Source: Frankia alni ACN14a (lineage in GTDB: Bacteria; Actinomycetota; Actinomycetes; Frankiales; Frankiaceae). From it: DNA of 64,000 bases. Below, in pieces: positions 40,805 through 50,482 of this stretch. Under the pieces are notes generated by a model, which saw only the letters and a program-made list of their open reading frames with translations, had not been told where the DNA came from and searched no databases. Where the stretch lies: contig NC_008278.1 in assembly GCF_000058485.1 (NCBI RefSeq), positions 2,226,962 through 2,290,961 on the forward strand. Direction: 5' to 3'. The stretch's first letter is position 1. Each line of letters opens with the position of its first letter. Made by a program: the position numbers and the translations under genes.

Positions 40805-41560
40805 ATGCCACGACTGCCCACCCCCGACGCACCGCCGATGACGATGTCCGAGGCCATCGGCGGGCCCCGGGGGATCATCGACAGCTCCATCCCGACCGTG
40901 GCGTTCGTGACGGTGAACGCCGAGGCCGGGCTGACCGCCGGCATCGCCGTCGCCGTCGCCGCCGCGCTTGCCCTGCTCGTCCTGCGCATCGTGCGGCACG
41001 AACCGACGCAGCAGACGTTCTCCGGCCTGTTCGCCGTCGCGGTCGCGGCGTTCGTCGCCTCACGCACCGGCGACGCGAAGGGGTTCTTCCTCCCCGGTAT
41101 CGCGAAGAACGCCGTCGGCGTCGTCGTGGCGCTGCTGTCCGTGGTGCTGCGCCGGCCGATCGCCGGCTATCTGATGGCCGGCCTGGACGCCCGCTACGTG
41201 GGCTGGCAGAACGATTCCCGCCAGCGGCGGGCGGCGGTGTGGGCGACGCTGGTCTGGGGCGCCGTGTTCGCCCTGCGCTTCGGCGTGCAGGGCGTGCTCT
41301 ACCTCGCCGACGAGTCCGGCTGGCTGGCGGCGGCGAACATCGCGCTCGGCCTGCCGCTGTTCGGCCTCGCCGTCCTCGCCAGCTTCGCCATCGTGCGCCG
41401 GCTAGCCCCCCTTCCGCCGCAGCCGCCCGCCGCAGCCGTGGTCGACGGCGAGGTGGTCGGGAGTGAGTGGGTCGGGAGTGAGGCGGTCGAGGGCGAGGTG
41501 GTGCGGGCGGACGGGCCGTCCCCCGAGGCGCCGGGGTCGGCCGGTCGGGTCAGCCCCTGA
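40805..41560 (+). CDS. DUF3159 membrane protein
   Basis: 251 residues with about five to six membrane helices between residues 25 and 200. The family pattern is clear: GGPRGIIDSSIPTVAFV, then ASRTGDAKGFFLPGI and RPIAGYL, then WATLVWGAVFALRFGVQ. The acidic, repetitive C-terminal tail (GSEWVGSEAVEGEVV) is not part of the domain. Its end overlaps by 11 bases the end of the convergent TrkA-type gene. Function unknown; conserved in this locus. Confidence 0.88.
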   Translation: MPRLPTPDAPPMTMSEAIGGPRGIIDSSIPTVAFVTVNAEAGLTAGIAVAVAAALALLVLRIVRHEPTQQTFSGLFAVAVAAFVASRTGDAKGFFLPGIAKNAVGVVVALLSVVLRRPIAGYLMAGLDARYVGWQNDSRQRRAAVWATLVWGAVFALRFGVQGVLYLADESGWLAAANIALGLPLFGLAVLASFAIVRRLAPLPPQPPAAAVVDGEVVGSEWVGSEAVEGEVVRADGPSPEAPGSAGRVSP

Positions 41561-42248
41561 GGGTCTGCTCGGGCACGGGGCCGAGCAGGGCGGCGAGCTG
41601 CTCCTCGGCCTCCGAGCTGGTCGCGACCGCGAGCACCTCGTCGCCGTGTTCCAGCGTCGCGTCCGGGGAGGGGATGACCGCCCGCCCGTCGCGCAGGATC
41701 ACCACGAGGGCGGTGTCCGGCGGCAGGGTGATCTCGCTGATGCGCAGGCCGACCACGGGCGCGTCCTCGGCGAGGGTGAGTTCGACGAGGGAGGCGTCGC
41801 TCTGCCGGAAGCGCATGAGCCGCACCAGGTCGCCGACGCTGACGGCCTCCTCGACCAGCGCGGTGAGCAGTCGCGGCGCGGAGACGGCGACGTCGACCCC
41901 CCACGACTCGGTGAACAGCCACTCGTTCTTGGGGTGATTGACCCGGGCGACCACCCGCGGCACGCCGAACTCGGTCTTCGCCAGCAGCGACACGACGAGG
42001 TTGACCTTGTCGTCCCCGGTCGCCGCCACCAGGACGGTGCATTCGTTCAGCCCCGCGGCGTCGAGCTGGGACAGCTCGCAGGCGTCGGCGAGCAGCCACC
42101 GGGCGTCGGGCAGCGCGTCGGCGCGGATCTTCTGCGGGTCCCGCTCGATGATGAGCACCTCGGAGCCGTTCTCCAGCAGTTCGGCGGCGATGGAACGGCC
42201 CACCTTGCCCGCCCCCGCGATCACCACCCGGCGCACGCTCGACGTCAC
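41550..42248 (-). CDS. ceoC: TrkA-family potassium uptake regulatory protein
   Basis: 232 residues. The RCK_N domain at 1 to about 130 has the nucleotide-binding motif VVIAGAGKVGRSIAAEL. An RCK_C domain follows (DASLVELTLAEDAPVVGLRISE). Such proteins bind NAD(H) or a dinucleotide and gate K+ transporters. It starts with a GTG preceded by GGAGGA and overlapping the stop of the paralogous upstream gene. The arrangement of two tandem TrkA proteins next to an APC permease is the same as ceoB-ceoC in mycobacteria. Confidence 0.9.
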   Translation of the reverse strand: MTSSVRRVVIAGAGKVGRSIAAELLENGSEVLIIERDPQKIRADALPDARWLLADACELSQLDAAGLNECTVLVAATGDDKVNLVVSLLAKTEFGVPRVVARVNHPKNEWLFTESWGVDVAVSAPRLLTALVEEAVSVGDLVRLMRFRQSDASLVELTLAEDAPVVGLRISEITLPPDTALVVILRDGRAVIPSPDATLEHGDEVLAVATSSEAEEQLAALLGPVPEQTLRG

Positions 42249-42907
42249 TTTTCCTCCGGACCGGTGCGCAGCACCGTGTCGGCCGCGGTGGCCCGGGCCT
42301 TCGTCACGGCCACGTGCAGCACGTCGCCGTCCTGAACGAGGGTGCGGGCGTCGGGCAGCACGCCCTCGCCGAACCGGGTGACGCAGACGACCCGGACCCC
42401 CGCCGCCTCCTCCAGCTCGCGCAGCTTGCGGCCCGCCCAGGCGGCCCCGGGCGGGATCGCGGTCAGCAGCACCGAACCGGACGGATCGGACCACTGCGCG
42501 GTCACGGCGTCCGGGAGCAGCCGGCCGAGGATCTGGTCGCGGGTCCAGCGCACGGTCGCGACGGTGGGGATGCCGAGTCGCTCGTAGACCTCGGCGCGGC
42601 GGGGGTCGTAGATGCGCGCCACGACCCGCTCGACCCCGAACATCTCCCGGGCGACCCGCGCCGCGATGATGTTCGAGTTGTCCCCGCTGGACACGGCGGC
42701 GAACGCGGCGGCCCGCTCGATGCCCGCCTCGACGAGGGTGTCGCGGTCGAAGCCCATCCCGGTGACGCGCTGGCCGGCGAAGGTCGCGTCCAGCCGGCCG
42801 AACGCGGCCGCGTTCTGGTCGATGATCGCTACCGAGTGGCCGAGCCGCTCGACACCGCGGGCGAGGGCGGAGCCGACCCGGCCACAACCGAGGATCACGA
42901 CATGCAC
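42245..42907 (-). CDS. ceoB: TrkA-family potassium uptake regulatory protein
   Basis: 220 residues from a GTG start. The RCK_N domain begins at once with VHVVILGCGRVGSALARGVE, then VAIIDQNAAAFGRL. The RCK_C domain ends DARTLVQDGDVLHVAVT. In-frame ATGs further upstream would put about 35 unrelated residues before the Rossmann strand and are rejected. It forms a coupled pair with the next gene (GTGA overlap) and diverges from the APC permease across 164 bases, so the three likely form one K+/amino-acid transport module. Confidence 0.9.
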   Translation of the reverse strand: MHVVILGCGRVGSALARGVERLGHSVAIIDQNAAAFGRLDATFAGQRVTGMGFDRDTLVEAGIERAAAFAAVSSGDNSNIIAARVAREMFGVERVVARIYDPRRAEVYERLGIPTVATVRWTRDQILGRLLPDAVTAQWSDPSGSVLLTAIPPGAAWAGRKLRELEEAAGVRVVCVTRFGEGVLPDARTLVQDGDVLHVAVTKARATAADTVLRTGPEEK

Positions 42908-43071
42908 GAGGGGAGCGTAGTCGGATCCCGCCCGCGCGGCGCGGATCGTCACCGGAGTGCTCTGTATACGGAGATCCGCCACCCTCGGGCGCGTGACCCC
43001 AACCGACACGGGTTTGTGTGTGCCACGTCACAGTTGCGTGTAGCGGTAGCCGACATCGGTAGCATCGCCGC

Positions 43072-45141
43072 GTGGCGCTCACGGACCGCCTGAAGCGCGG
43101 TTTCGTCGGTCGACCGATCGGGAGCGACCGGCTCGGGGAGACATTGCTCTCCAAGCGCGTCGCGTTGCCCGTTTTCGCCAGTGACGCCCTGTCGTCGGTC
43201 TCCTACGCAACGGAGGAGATCCTGCTCGTCCTGTCACTGGGCGGGTTGGCTTTCTATCACCTCTCGCCGTGGCTGGCCGGCGCCGTCATCGTGCTCATGC
43301 TGACGGTGGTCGCCTCCTACCGGCAGAACGTGCACGCCTACCCGAGCGGCGGCGGCGACTACGAGGTCGTCTCGACCAACCTCGGCCCCCGCGCCGGCCT
43401 GCTCGTCGGCAGCGCCCTTCTCGTCGACTACGTGCTGACGGTCGCGGTGTCGGTGTCGGCGGGTGTCGCGAACCTGACATCGGCGGTCACCGCGCTGGCT
43501 CCGCACAAGGTCATCATCGCCGTCGTGATCGTCATCGTGCTGACGATGATGAACCTGCGTGGCGTGCGCGAGTCCGGGACCGCCTTCGCCATCCCGACCT
43601 ACGGCTTCGTGGCCGGCGTCGCCGTGATGATCGTGACCGGCCTGATCAAGACGGCGGTCGGTCACACCCCGCGGGCCGAGAGCGCGGGCTACCACGTGGT
43701 CGCCGAGCACGACTATGCCGGGCTGGCCCTGGCCTTCCTGGTCCTGCGGGCGTTCGCCTCGGGCTGCACCGCGCTCACCGGCGTGGAGGCGATCAGCAAC
43801 GGCGTGCCGGCGTTCCAGAAGCCCAAGAGCCGCAACGCCGCGACCACCCTGCTGCTCATGGGCGTCATCGCGGTCGCCATGTTCGCCGGCGTGACCGCCC
43901 TGGCTCTCATCTCGGACGTGCACGTGGCCGAGCACACGAAGGACCTGGTCGGCGCCAGCGGCGAGCAGCCGACGGTCATCGCCCAGGTCGCCGCGGCCGT
44001 CTTCGGTGACGGTTCGCCGGGCTTCGTCTACATCGCCACCGTCACCACGCTCATCCTCATGCTCGCCGCGAACACCGCCTTCAACGGCTTCCCGGTGCTG
44101 GGCTCGATCCTCGCGCGTGACGGTTACCTGCCTCGCCAGCTGCACACCCGCGGCGACCGGCTGGCGTATTCCAACGGGATCGTCCTGCTGGCCGGCTTCG
44201 CGATCGTGCTGATCATCTTCTACCACGCGCAGGTCACCGCCCTGATCCAGCTGTACATCCTCGGGGTGTTCATCTCGTTCACCCTGAGCCAGACCGGGAT
44301 GGTGCGGCACTGGGCGCGCATCCTGCGCTCGACCGGCCCGGCCGCGCCCGATCCCGCCGCCCGCCGGCGGATCCGCCGCTCGCAGACGATCAACTTCGTC
44401 GGCGCCTGCCTCACCGGCACCGTGCTGGTCCTCGTGCTCATCACGAAGTTCACCCACGGCGCCTGGATCGTCTGCCTGGCCATCCCGATCATCTTTCTCG
44501 GCATGCGGGGGATCCGGAGCCACTACGACCGGGTCGCCGTCGAGCTCACCCCGGAGCCGGGCCCCCCGACCCTGCCCTCGCGGATCCGGGCCGTGGTTCT
44601 CGTCAGCAAGATCCACGCGCCGACGCTGCGGGCGCTGGCCTACGCCAAGGCGTCCCGGCCGCACAGCCTCGTCGCGCTCACCGTCGCCGTGGACCAGGCC
44701 GACGCCGACCGCCTGCGCGCCGCGTGGGCGGAGCGGGGCATCAGCATCGATCTGGTGGTGCTCGCCTCCCCCTACCGGGAGGTCACCCGCCCGGTGCTGG
44801 ACTACGTCGCCCGAATGCGGCGGGAGAGCCCCCGCGACGTCGTGGCCGTCTACGTCCCGGAGTACGTCGTCGGGCACTGGTGGGAGCACCTGCTGCACAA
44901 CCAGAGCGCGCTGCGGCTCAAGGCCCGGCTGCTGTTCCAGCCCGGGGTGATGGTCACCAGCGTGCCCTGGCAGCTCGCCTCGTCCAGCGGCGCGGAGCGG
45001 CGGGTGGAGCGGACCGGTGCGGGCGCGGTGCGCCGTGGCCGAGCCGCCCTGCCGGGCCCCGCCACCCTGGAGGCGACCCGCGGGTCCACGGGCGCGGCCG
45101 GCCCCGCCGCTGCCGGGTCGACGCCGGTGGAGCGGGAGTGA
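43072..45141 (+). CDS. APC-family permease (KUP-like DUF/amino-acid or K+ transporter)
   Basis: 689 residues. Residues about 30-490 contain twelve hydrophobic helices of the amino acid-polyamine-cation fold, starting LSKRVALPVFASDALSSVSYATEEI. The conserved AFASGCTALTGVEAISNGVP lies near residue 228. The C-terminal 180 residues are cytosolic (VVLVSKIHAPTLRALAYAKA, similar to universal-stress-type modules). Relatives are annotated amino-acid permeases, but the linked TrkA proteins hint at K+ transport (compare KimA). GTG start. Confidence 0.88.
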   Translation: MALTDRLKRGFVGRPIGSDRLGETLLSKRVALPVFASDALSSVSYATEEILLVLSLGGLAFYHLSPWLAGAVIVLMLTVVASYRQNVHAYPSGGGDYEVVSTNLGPRAGLLVGSALLVDYVLTVAVSVSAGVANLTSAVTALAPHKVIIAVVIVIVLTMMNLRGVRESGTAFAIPTYGFVAGVAVMIVTGLIKTAVGHTPRAESAGYHVVAEHDYAGLALAFLVLRAFASGCTALTGVEAISNGVPAFQKPKSRNAATTLLLMGVIAVAMFAGVTALALISDVHVAEHTKDLVGASGEQPTVIAQVAAAVFGDGSPGFVYIATVTTLILMLAANTAFNGFPVLGSILARDGYLPRQLHTRGDRLAYSNGIVLLAGFAIVLIIFYHAQVTALIQLYILGVFISFTLSQTGMVRHWARILRSTGPAAPDPAARRRIRRSQTINFVGACLTGTVLVLVLITKFTHGAWIVCLAIPIIFLGMRGIRSHYDRVAVELTPEPGPPTLPSRIRAVVLVSKIHAPTLRALAYAKASRPHSLVALTVAVDQADADRLRAAWAERGISIDLVVLASPYREVTRPVLDYVARMRRESPRDVVAVYVPEYVVGHWWEHLLHNQSALRLKARLLFQPGVMVTSVPWQLASSSGAERRVERTGAGAVRRGRAALPGPATLEATRGSTGAAGPAAAGSTPVERE

Positions 45142-46883
45142 CCCCCGCTCGCCGCCGGCCGGCCGGCGGGCCTGCCACCCGTCCTCACTCTGCTTCGGCG
45201 GGGAAAACTGCCGGTTCGGCGGGGAATGCAGCCGGTCCGGCGGGCAGAACGGCCGGTTCGGCGGGCAAAACGGCCGGTCCGGCGGGGAAAGCGGCCGGTG
45301 CGACAGGGCAGGCGGCCGGTCCGGCGAGGGCCGACGCCGATGCGGCGACCGCGGTGGGTTCGATCATCGAGCTGGTGGTGGGGCAGGTGGCCCACGGCGG
45401 GTTCTGTGTGGCGCGCGCGGGCGGACGGGTCGTGTTCGTCCGCCATGCGCTGCCCGGAGAGCGCGTCCGGGCCCGGGTCACCGACGACTCCCACGACCGC
45501 TACTGGCGCGCCGACGCCGTCGACATCCTCACCCCCGCGCCGCAGCGGGTGGCGGCGCCCTGCCCGCATGCCGGTCCCGGCGCCTGCGGGGGCTGCGACT
45601 GGCAACACGCCGACCTCGCGGCGCAGCGCCGGGGCAAGGCCGAGGTGATCGCAGAGGCCCTGCGCCGTTTCGGTGGGCTGGACGCCGAGGTCGACCCCGA
45701 AGCCCATCCCGGGCCGGTCCTGCCCGGCGCGTCCGCCGTTCCCGGCGCGTCCGCCGTGCCGGTGACGTCCGCCGTGCCGGTGACGTCCGCCGTGCCGGTG
45801 ACGTCCACCGTGCCTGTGCGAGTGGTCGTCGAGGCGGTGCCCGTCGACGGCGAGGGCGACCCGTCCGGCGGTGGCGGGGCGGGCGGCGGCGCGGACGACG
45901 GTCTGGGTTGGCGGACCCGGATGCGCTTCGCCGTCACCGCGCGGGGCGAGATCGGGCTGCGGGCCAGCCGTTCCCACCAGGTGGTCGCCACCCCGGACTG
46001 CCGCATCGCCCATCCGCTCGTGGCCGCGGCGCTGGCCGGGCGCCGGTTCCCCGGCGCCGACGCGGTCGAGGTCGCCGCGAGTTCCTCCACCGGCCAGGTG
46101 GCCGTCGCCGTGCATCCGGCCGGGGTGGCGCCGGCGCCGGGCGAGGTCGTCGAGACGGTGGAGCAGCGGCGGTTCCAGCTCGGGCCGGACGTGTTCTGGC
46201 AGGTCCACCCGGGTGCCCCGCGGGTACTGGTCGCCGCCGTGCGCGACGCGTTGCGACCCGGTCCCGGCGAGACCGCGCTCGACCTGTATGCGGGGGCCGG
46301 TCTGTTCGCCGCGTTCCTCGCCGTCGACGTCGGTTCCGGCGGCCGCGTGGTCGCGATGGAGTCCGACGCCGCGGCGGTCGCCGCCGCCGCCCGCAGCCTC
46401 GCCGACCTGCCCCAGGTCTCGCTGCGCTCGGTGCGGGTGACCCCGGCGACGGTGCGCGGGGTGATCGGCAGCGGACCGACGGCCGGCCGCGTCGACATCG
46501 CCGTGCTGGACCCGCCGCGCACGGGGGCGGGGCCCGCCGTGATGGCCGCGCTGCTCGCCCACCACCCGCGTGCCGTCGCGTATGTCGCATGCGACCCGGT
46601 CGCCCTGGGCCGGGATCTGGCTGCCGCCTCCGAATCCGGTTACGAGCTGGTCTCACTACGTGCGTTCGACCTGTTTCCGATGACCGCGCACGTCGAATGT
46701 GTGGCCCTGTTGAAGCCACGTGTTACCGAACCCGCTGTGACCGAATCCGTACGGCAGGTGGGGGGGACGGTCGCCGCCAGGACCGATCGGTCGGCTCCGC
46801 CGCCACCCGGTCGCCCCGGCGTGTCGTCCGCGCGCCACGCCGGGGCGCGCGGTGCGTCTGCGTACCCGCATCCCGACCAATAG
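45138..46883 (+). CDS. TrmA/RlmD-family RNA uridine-C5 methyltransferase
   Basis: 581 residues. A TRAM domain at about 75-135 ([27 protein letters not shown]) is followed by an Fe-S site with Cys142, Cys150 and Cys153. The SAM-binding [14 protein letters not shown] lies near residue 380, then [13 protein letters not shown] and the catalytic Cys485 in AYVACDP. It should methylate uridine in rRNA or tRNA. The GTG overlaps the permease stop (GTGA). Two low-complexity inserts are unusual: a 21-bp repeat (SAGKTAG) at residues about 20-61 and an 18-bp AVPV repeat near 198-227 between the Fe-S and catalytic parts. Confidence 0.9.
   Translation: MTPARRRPAGGPATRPHSASAGKTAGSAGNAAGPAGRTAGSAGKTAGPAGKAAGATGQAAGPARADADAATAVGSIIELVVGQVAHGGFCVARAGGRVVFVRHALPGERVRARVTDDSHDRYWRADAVDILTPAPQRVAAPCPHAGPGACGGCDWQHADLAAQRRGKAEVIAEALRRFGGLDAEVDPEAHPGPVLPGASAVPGASAVPVTSAVPVTSAVPVTSTVPVRVVVEAVPVDGEGDPSGGGGAGGGADDGLGWRTRMRFAVTARGEIGLRASRSHQVVATPDCRIAHPLVAAALAGRRFPGADAVEVAASSSTGQVAVAVHPAGVAPAPGEVVETVEQRRFQLGPDVFWQVHPGAPRVLVAAVRDALRPGPGETALDLYAGAGLFAAFLAVDVGSGGRVVAMESDAAAVAAAARSLADLPQVSLRSVRVTPATVRGVIGSGPTAGRVDIAVLDPPRTGAGPAVMAALLAHHPRAVAYVACDPVALGRDLAAASESGYELVSLRAFDLFPMTAHVECVALLKPRVTEPAVTESVRQVGGTVAARTDRSAPPPPGRPGVSSARHAGARGASAYPHPDQ
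45196..45321 (+). repeat. Six 21-bp tandem copies at the start of the TrmA-like gene
   Basis: The unit CGGCGGGGAAAACTGCCGGTT, with substitutions, encodes [14 protein letters not shown]. It precedes the TRAM domain and keeps frame. Confidence 0.85.
45729..45818 (+). repeat. Five 18-bp tandem copies within the TrmA-like gene (AVPV family)
   Basis: The unit ACGTCCGCCGTGCCGGTG, five copies with decay at both ends, encodes T-S-A-V-P-V. It shares the 12-base core GCCGTGCCGGTG with the valS repeat. Confidence 0.85.
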
Positions 46884-47040
46884 TGTGCGAGCCGGGGCTG
46901 CATTTTACCGCAAGCAGGTCTATTGCCTCCCCATCCACGAGGAACTCACATGTCGTCAGCCCGTCTGCGAGCGCGCGGGGGAGCTGCGTAGACTTTGCCG
47001 GACCCGGACCGATCCCCTTTCGGGAGAGGGAGTTCACGCC

Positions 47041-49011
47041 GTGTCGCTTCTGTCCACGATCAGCTGTCCCCAGGACGTCAAGCGCCTCGACCATGAGGAG
47101 CTCGGCACCCTGGCGGCCGAGATCCGTGATTTCCTCATTCACGCCGTCGCGCGTACCGGAGGCCACCTCGGACCAAATCTCGGTGCCGTCGAGCTGACGC
47201 TGGCGATACACCGAGTGTTTGATTCGCCGTTTGACCGCATCCTCTGGGACACCGGCCACCAGTCGTATGTCCACAAGATTCTCACCGGCCGGTCGGGCGA
47301 TTTCGACGGGCTGCGCCAGCGGGGTGGCCTTTCGGGCTACCCCAGCCGGGCCGAGTCCGAGCACGACATCATCGAGAACTCGCACGCCTCGACCGCGCTG
47401 TCCTACGCCGACGGGCTCTCGCGCGCCTATGCGCTGCGCGGGGAGGACCGGGCCGTCGTCGCGGTCGTCGGTGACGGCGCGCTGACCGGCGGCATGTGCT
47501 GGGAGGCCCTCAACAACATCGCGGCGGACGACCGCCCCGTCGTCGTCGTCGTCAACGACAACGGCCGGTCCTACGCGCCGACGATCGGCGGCCTCGCCGA
47601 CCATCTGGCCGCCCTGCGCCTCGCCCCCGAGTACGAGCAGGTCCTCGACGTCGTCAAGCAGGTCCTCGGCCGCACGCCGCTCGTCGGCGCGCCGCTGTTC
47701 GACGCGCTGCACGGCATCAAGAAGGGCATCAAGGACGTCGTCCAGCCGCAGGGGATGTTCGAGGACCTCGGGCTGAAGTACGTCGGCCCCGTCGACGGTC
47801 ACGACGTCGTCGCGGTCGAGTCCGCCCTGCGCCGCGCCCGCAGCTTCGGCGGGCCGGTCATCGTCCACTGCGTCACCCGCAAGGGCTTCGGCTACCCGCC
47901 GGCCGAGCAGGACGACGCCGACAACTTCCACGGCGTCGGCGTCATCGACCCGGTCACCGGCAAGCCGGTGTCCACGTCGAAGACGACGAGCTGGACGAAC
48001 GTCTTCTCCGACGAGATCGTCCAGATCGGCGCCGAGCGGCCCGACGTGGTCACCATGACGGCCGCGATGCTCCAGCCGGTCGGCCTCGGCCCGTTCGCCA
48101 AGGCCTACCCCGACCGGGTGTTCGACGTGGGCATCGCCGAGCAGCACGCCGTCACCTCGGCCGCCGGACTCGCGATGGGCGGGCTCAAGCCGGTCGTGTG
48201 CCTGTACGCGACGTTCCTCAACCGTGCCTTCGACCAGGTCCTCATGGACGTCGCCCTGCACAGCCAGCCGGTGACGTTCGTGCTCGACCGGGCCGGGGTG
48301 ACCGGTGAGGACGGCGCGTCGCACAACGGCATGTGGGACATGTCGTTCCTGCAGGTCGTGCCCGGCCTGGCGATCGCCGCCCCCCGGGACGCGCCGTCCC
48401 TGCGCGCCGAGCTGCGGGAGGCCGTCGAGACCACCGACAAGCCGACCGTGGTGCGCTTCCCCAAGGGCAAGGTGGCCGCGGACGTGCCGGCGATCGACAC
48501 CGTCGGCGGGGTGGACGTGCTGTTCCGCTCGCCGGCGGTGGCGCAGCACCGCGAGGTGCTGCTCGTCTCCGTGGGCGCGATGGCCGCCACCTGCCTGGAG
48601 GTGGCCCGCCTGGTCGCCAGCCAGGGCATCGGCATCACCGTCGTCGACCCCCGGTGGGTCAAGCCGCTGCCCACCGTGCTGGTGGACCTGGCCCGCGACC
48701 ACGACCTCGTCGTCACCGTCGAGGACAACGGCCGCGTCGGCGGGGTCGGGTCGTCGCTGGCCCAGTTGCTGCGCGACGCCGACGTCGACGTGCCGCTGCG
48801 TGACTTCGGCATCGCCCAGCGCTTCCTCGACCACGGTAAGCGTGACGAGGTCATCGCCGAGGTCGGCCTCGCCCCGCAGGACCTCGCCCGCAAGGTCGTC
48901 GAGGCCATCGCGAAGCGCCAGCCCGCGCTGGAGGGCGACCCGGCCGTGGCCGCGGGCCAGGCCTCCCCGGGCGCGCAGCGCAGCGGCGAGCAGGTCGCCG
49001 ACCAGCACTGA
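47041..49011 (+). CDS. dxs: 1-deoxy-D-xylulose-5-phosphate synthase
   Basis: First enzyme of the MEP isoprenoid pathway: pyruvate plus glyceraldehyde 3-phosphate gives DXP, using thiamine diphosphate. 656 residues, full length. The GTG at 47041 follows GAGAGGGAG; an upstream in-frame ATG would add about 60 unlike residues. Signatures are [17 protein letters not shown] near 38, the ThDP motif [16 protein letters not shown] near 144, the catalytic-region [17 protein letters not shown], and [15 protein letters not shown]. The C-terminal transketolase domain ends before an Ala/Gln tail. MEP supply feeds undecaprenyl and quinone synthesis. Confidence 0.96.
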   Translation: MSLLSTISCPQDVKRLDHEELGTLAAEIRDFLIHAVARTGGHLGPNLGAVELTLAIHRVFDSPFDRILWDTGHQSYVHKILTGRSGDFDGLRQRGGLSGYPSRAESEHDIIENSHASTALSYADGLSRAYALRGEDRAVVAVVGDGALTGGMCWEALNNIAADDRPVVVVVNDNGRSYAPTIGGLADHLAALRLAPEYEQVLDVVKQVLGRTPLVGAPLFDALHGIKKGIKDVVQPQGMFEDLGLKYVGPVDGHDVVAVESALRRARSFGGPVIVHCVTRKGFGYPPAEQDDADNFHGVGVIDPVTGKPVSTSKTTSWTNVFSDEIVQIGAERPDVVTMTAAMLQPVGLGPFAKAYPDRVFDVGIAEQHAVTSAAGLAMGGLKPVVCLYATFLNRAFDQVLMDVALHSQPVTFVLDRAGVTGEDGASHNGMWDMSFLQVVPGLAIAAPRDAPSLRAELREAVETTDKPTVVRFPKGKVAADVPAIDTVGGVDVLFRSPAVAQHREVLLVSVGAMAATCLEVARLVASQGIGITVVDPRWVKPLPTVLVDLARDHDLVVTVEDNGRVGGVGSSLAQLLRDADVDVPLRDFGIAQRFLDHGKRDEVIAEVGLAPQDLARKVVEAIAKRQPALEGDPAVAAGQASPGAQRSGEQVADQH

Positions 49012-49041
49012 TCGTCGCTACCCACCGCTGCTCGCGGATGC

Positions 49042-49078
49042 GGCGCCCCACCACCGGCACCCCCGGCGGTGGGGCGCC
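49042..49078 (+). terminator. dxs terminator hairpin
   Basis: A 16-bp stem with one mismatch (GGCGCCCCACCACCGG against CCGGCGGTGGGGCGCC) and a 5-base loop lies 31 bases after the dxs stop. Confidence 0.78.
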
Positions 49079-49157
49079 CCCGTCTGCGCGCCGCCCGACG
49101 GGGCCGGTGGCGGGGGCCGGCGAGCCGGCGGTCGGGATCCCGGCCTAGGCTGGCCCG

Positions 49158-50216
49158 GTGGGTCAGCACACCGCGTCGGGCGAGCCGGCGGCCGTCTCCG
49201 CTCACCGGTCCGGGCGCGGGGCGCGCTGGTGGCTCGTGCGCGGTGCGCTGGCGGTGGCCCTCGGCCTGCTGGTGGTGGCCCTGGTCAGCCAGTGGAACGA
49301 CGTGCGGGAGTCGTTCCGCCTGCTCACCGTCGGCAGCGTCGTCGCCTCGGGTATCGCGACCGTCCTCGCCGTCGGGACGACGGTGCTGTCCTGGCGGGCG
49401 CTGCTGGCCGGGCTCGGCGCCGAACTGCCGCTGCGGGCGGCGGTACGCATCTTCTTCGTGGGCCAGATCGGGAAGTACATCCCCGGCAGCGTGTGGCCGG
49501 TCCTCGCCCAGATGGAGCTTTCCCGCGACTACGGCGTATCCCGGCCGAAGGCGGCCTCGGCGAGCCTGGTCGTGCTGGCCCTCGCCGTGCCCAGCGGGGG
49601 CCTCGCCGCCGCCGTGACCCTCCCGTTCGTCTCCGCTGACGCGCTCACGAGCTACTGGTGGGCGCTGGCCGCCGTGCCGGTGTTCGCCGTCGTGCTCTAC
49701 CCGTCGGTGCTGTCCCGGCTGCTGGCGCTGGGATTCCGGCTGCTGCGCCGCGCGCCGCTCGACGAGCCGCTGACGCTGCGTCCCATCGCCGCCGGCGCCG
49801 GCTGGCTGCTGGTCAGCTTCTGCTGGTACGGCCTGGCGACCTGGCTGCTCGTGCGCGATCTCGACCCCGAGGTCGGTGGGGGGCGGCTGCTGCTGCTCTC
49901 GGTCGGCGCCTACGCCCTGGCCTGGACCGCCGGCTTCCTGGTGCTGGTCGTTCCGGCCGGCGCGGGCGTCCGTGAGGCGGTGCTCGTGCTCGCGCTCGCG
50001 CCCGCCGTCGCGGGCGGTCCCGCCACGCTCGTCGCCCTGGTGGCCCGGCTGCTGGCCACCGTCGCCGACCTGGTGTGGGCCGGCATCGGCGTGGCCCTGC
50101 GCGGACGGGGTGTGCCGGGGCCCGGGCCCGGGGCGCTGCCTGAGGAGCCGGCCGCCGATCCTCTGCCGGCGGAGCCGGCCGCCGATCCTCTGCCGGATCC
50201 GGTGACGCGCCGCTAG
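49158..50216 (+). CDS. UPF0104 / lysylphosphatidylglycerol synthase-like membrane protein
   Basis: 352 residues from a GTG. About eight membrane helices from residue 25 to 315. The family pattern is visible: FFVGQIGKYIPGSVWPVLAQ near 97 and AGFLVLVVPAGAGVREAVLVL near 257. These are the flippase-like part of MprF and the AglD/UPF0104 group, implicated in lipid or glycolipid transfer. The tail is two 27-bp repeats (EPAADPLP). It is separated from dxs by a terminator. Substrate unknown. Confidence 0.85.
   Translation: MGQHTASGEPAAVSAHRSGRGARWWLVRGALAVALGLLVVALVSQWNDVRESFRLLTVGSVVASGIATVLAVGTTVLSWRALLAGLGAELPLRAAVRIFFVGQIGKYIPGSVWPVLAQMELSRDYGVSRPKAASASLVVLALAVPSGGLAAAVTLPFVSADALTSYWWALAAVPVFAVVLYPSVLSRLLALGFRLLRRAPLDEPLTLRPIAAGAGWLLVSFCWYGLATWLLVRDLDPEVGGGRLLLLSVGAYALAWTAGFLVLVVPAGAGVREAVLVLALAPAVAGGPATLVALVARLLATVADLVWAGIGVALRGRGVPGPGPGALPEEPAADPLPAEPAADPLPDPVTRR
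50144..50197 (+). repeat. Two 27-bp tandem copies at the end of the UPF0104 gene
   Basis: The unit encodes EPAADPLPA and is repeated almost exactly; it lies after the last membrane helix and keeps frame. Confidence 0.8.
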
Positions 50217-50240
50217 CCTGCGTATCCGATGGAGATCAGA

Positions 50241-50262
50241 CGGCCCCCTTGGAGTGGGGCCG
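50241..50262 (+). terminator. Possible terminator after the UPF0104 gene
   Basis: A 7-bp GC stem (CGGCCCC/GGGGCCG) with an 8-base loop lies 25 bases after the stop. The remaining part of the 266-base gap shows no gene. Confidence 0.5.
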
Positions 50263-50482
50263 GGGATGTCTCGCGGTGGGAAAACGCACGGTTCACGGGC
50301 CCGGACCGCGCGAGACGCACGTAGTCCGTCGCCTGCTCTGGCCACTGGGCCGTCTGGTGTCCCCGTCCGCCCCTGAGATCTCCTCCGCCCCGCCCATCTT
50401 GCCCATTTGAGCAGGATGATGTGATGGGTGACGGGGCGACCGGATCGAGAACCGACGGTTCGACCGGCCACGAGGGAGACGC

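Noticed and set aside
42908-43071. Cyclic-di-AMP riboswitch before the APC permease
   Set aside because: The position is attractive, but the conserved riboswitch core sequences and paired stems are not recognisable.
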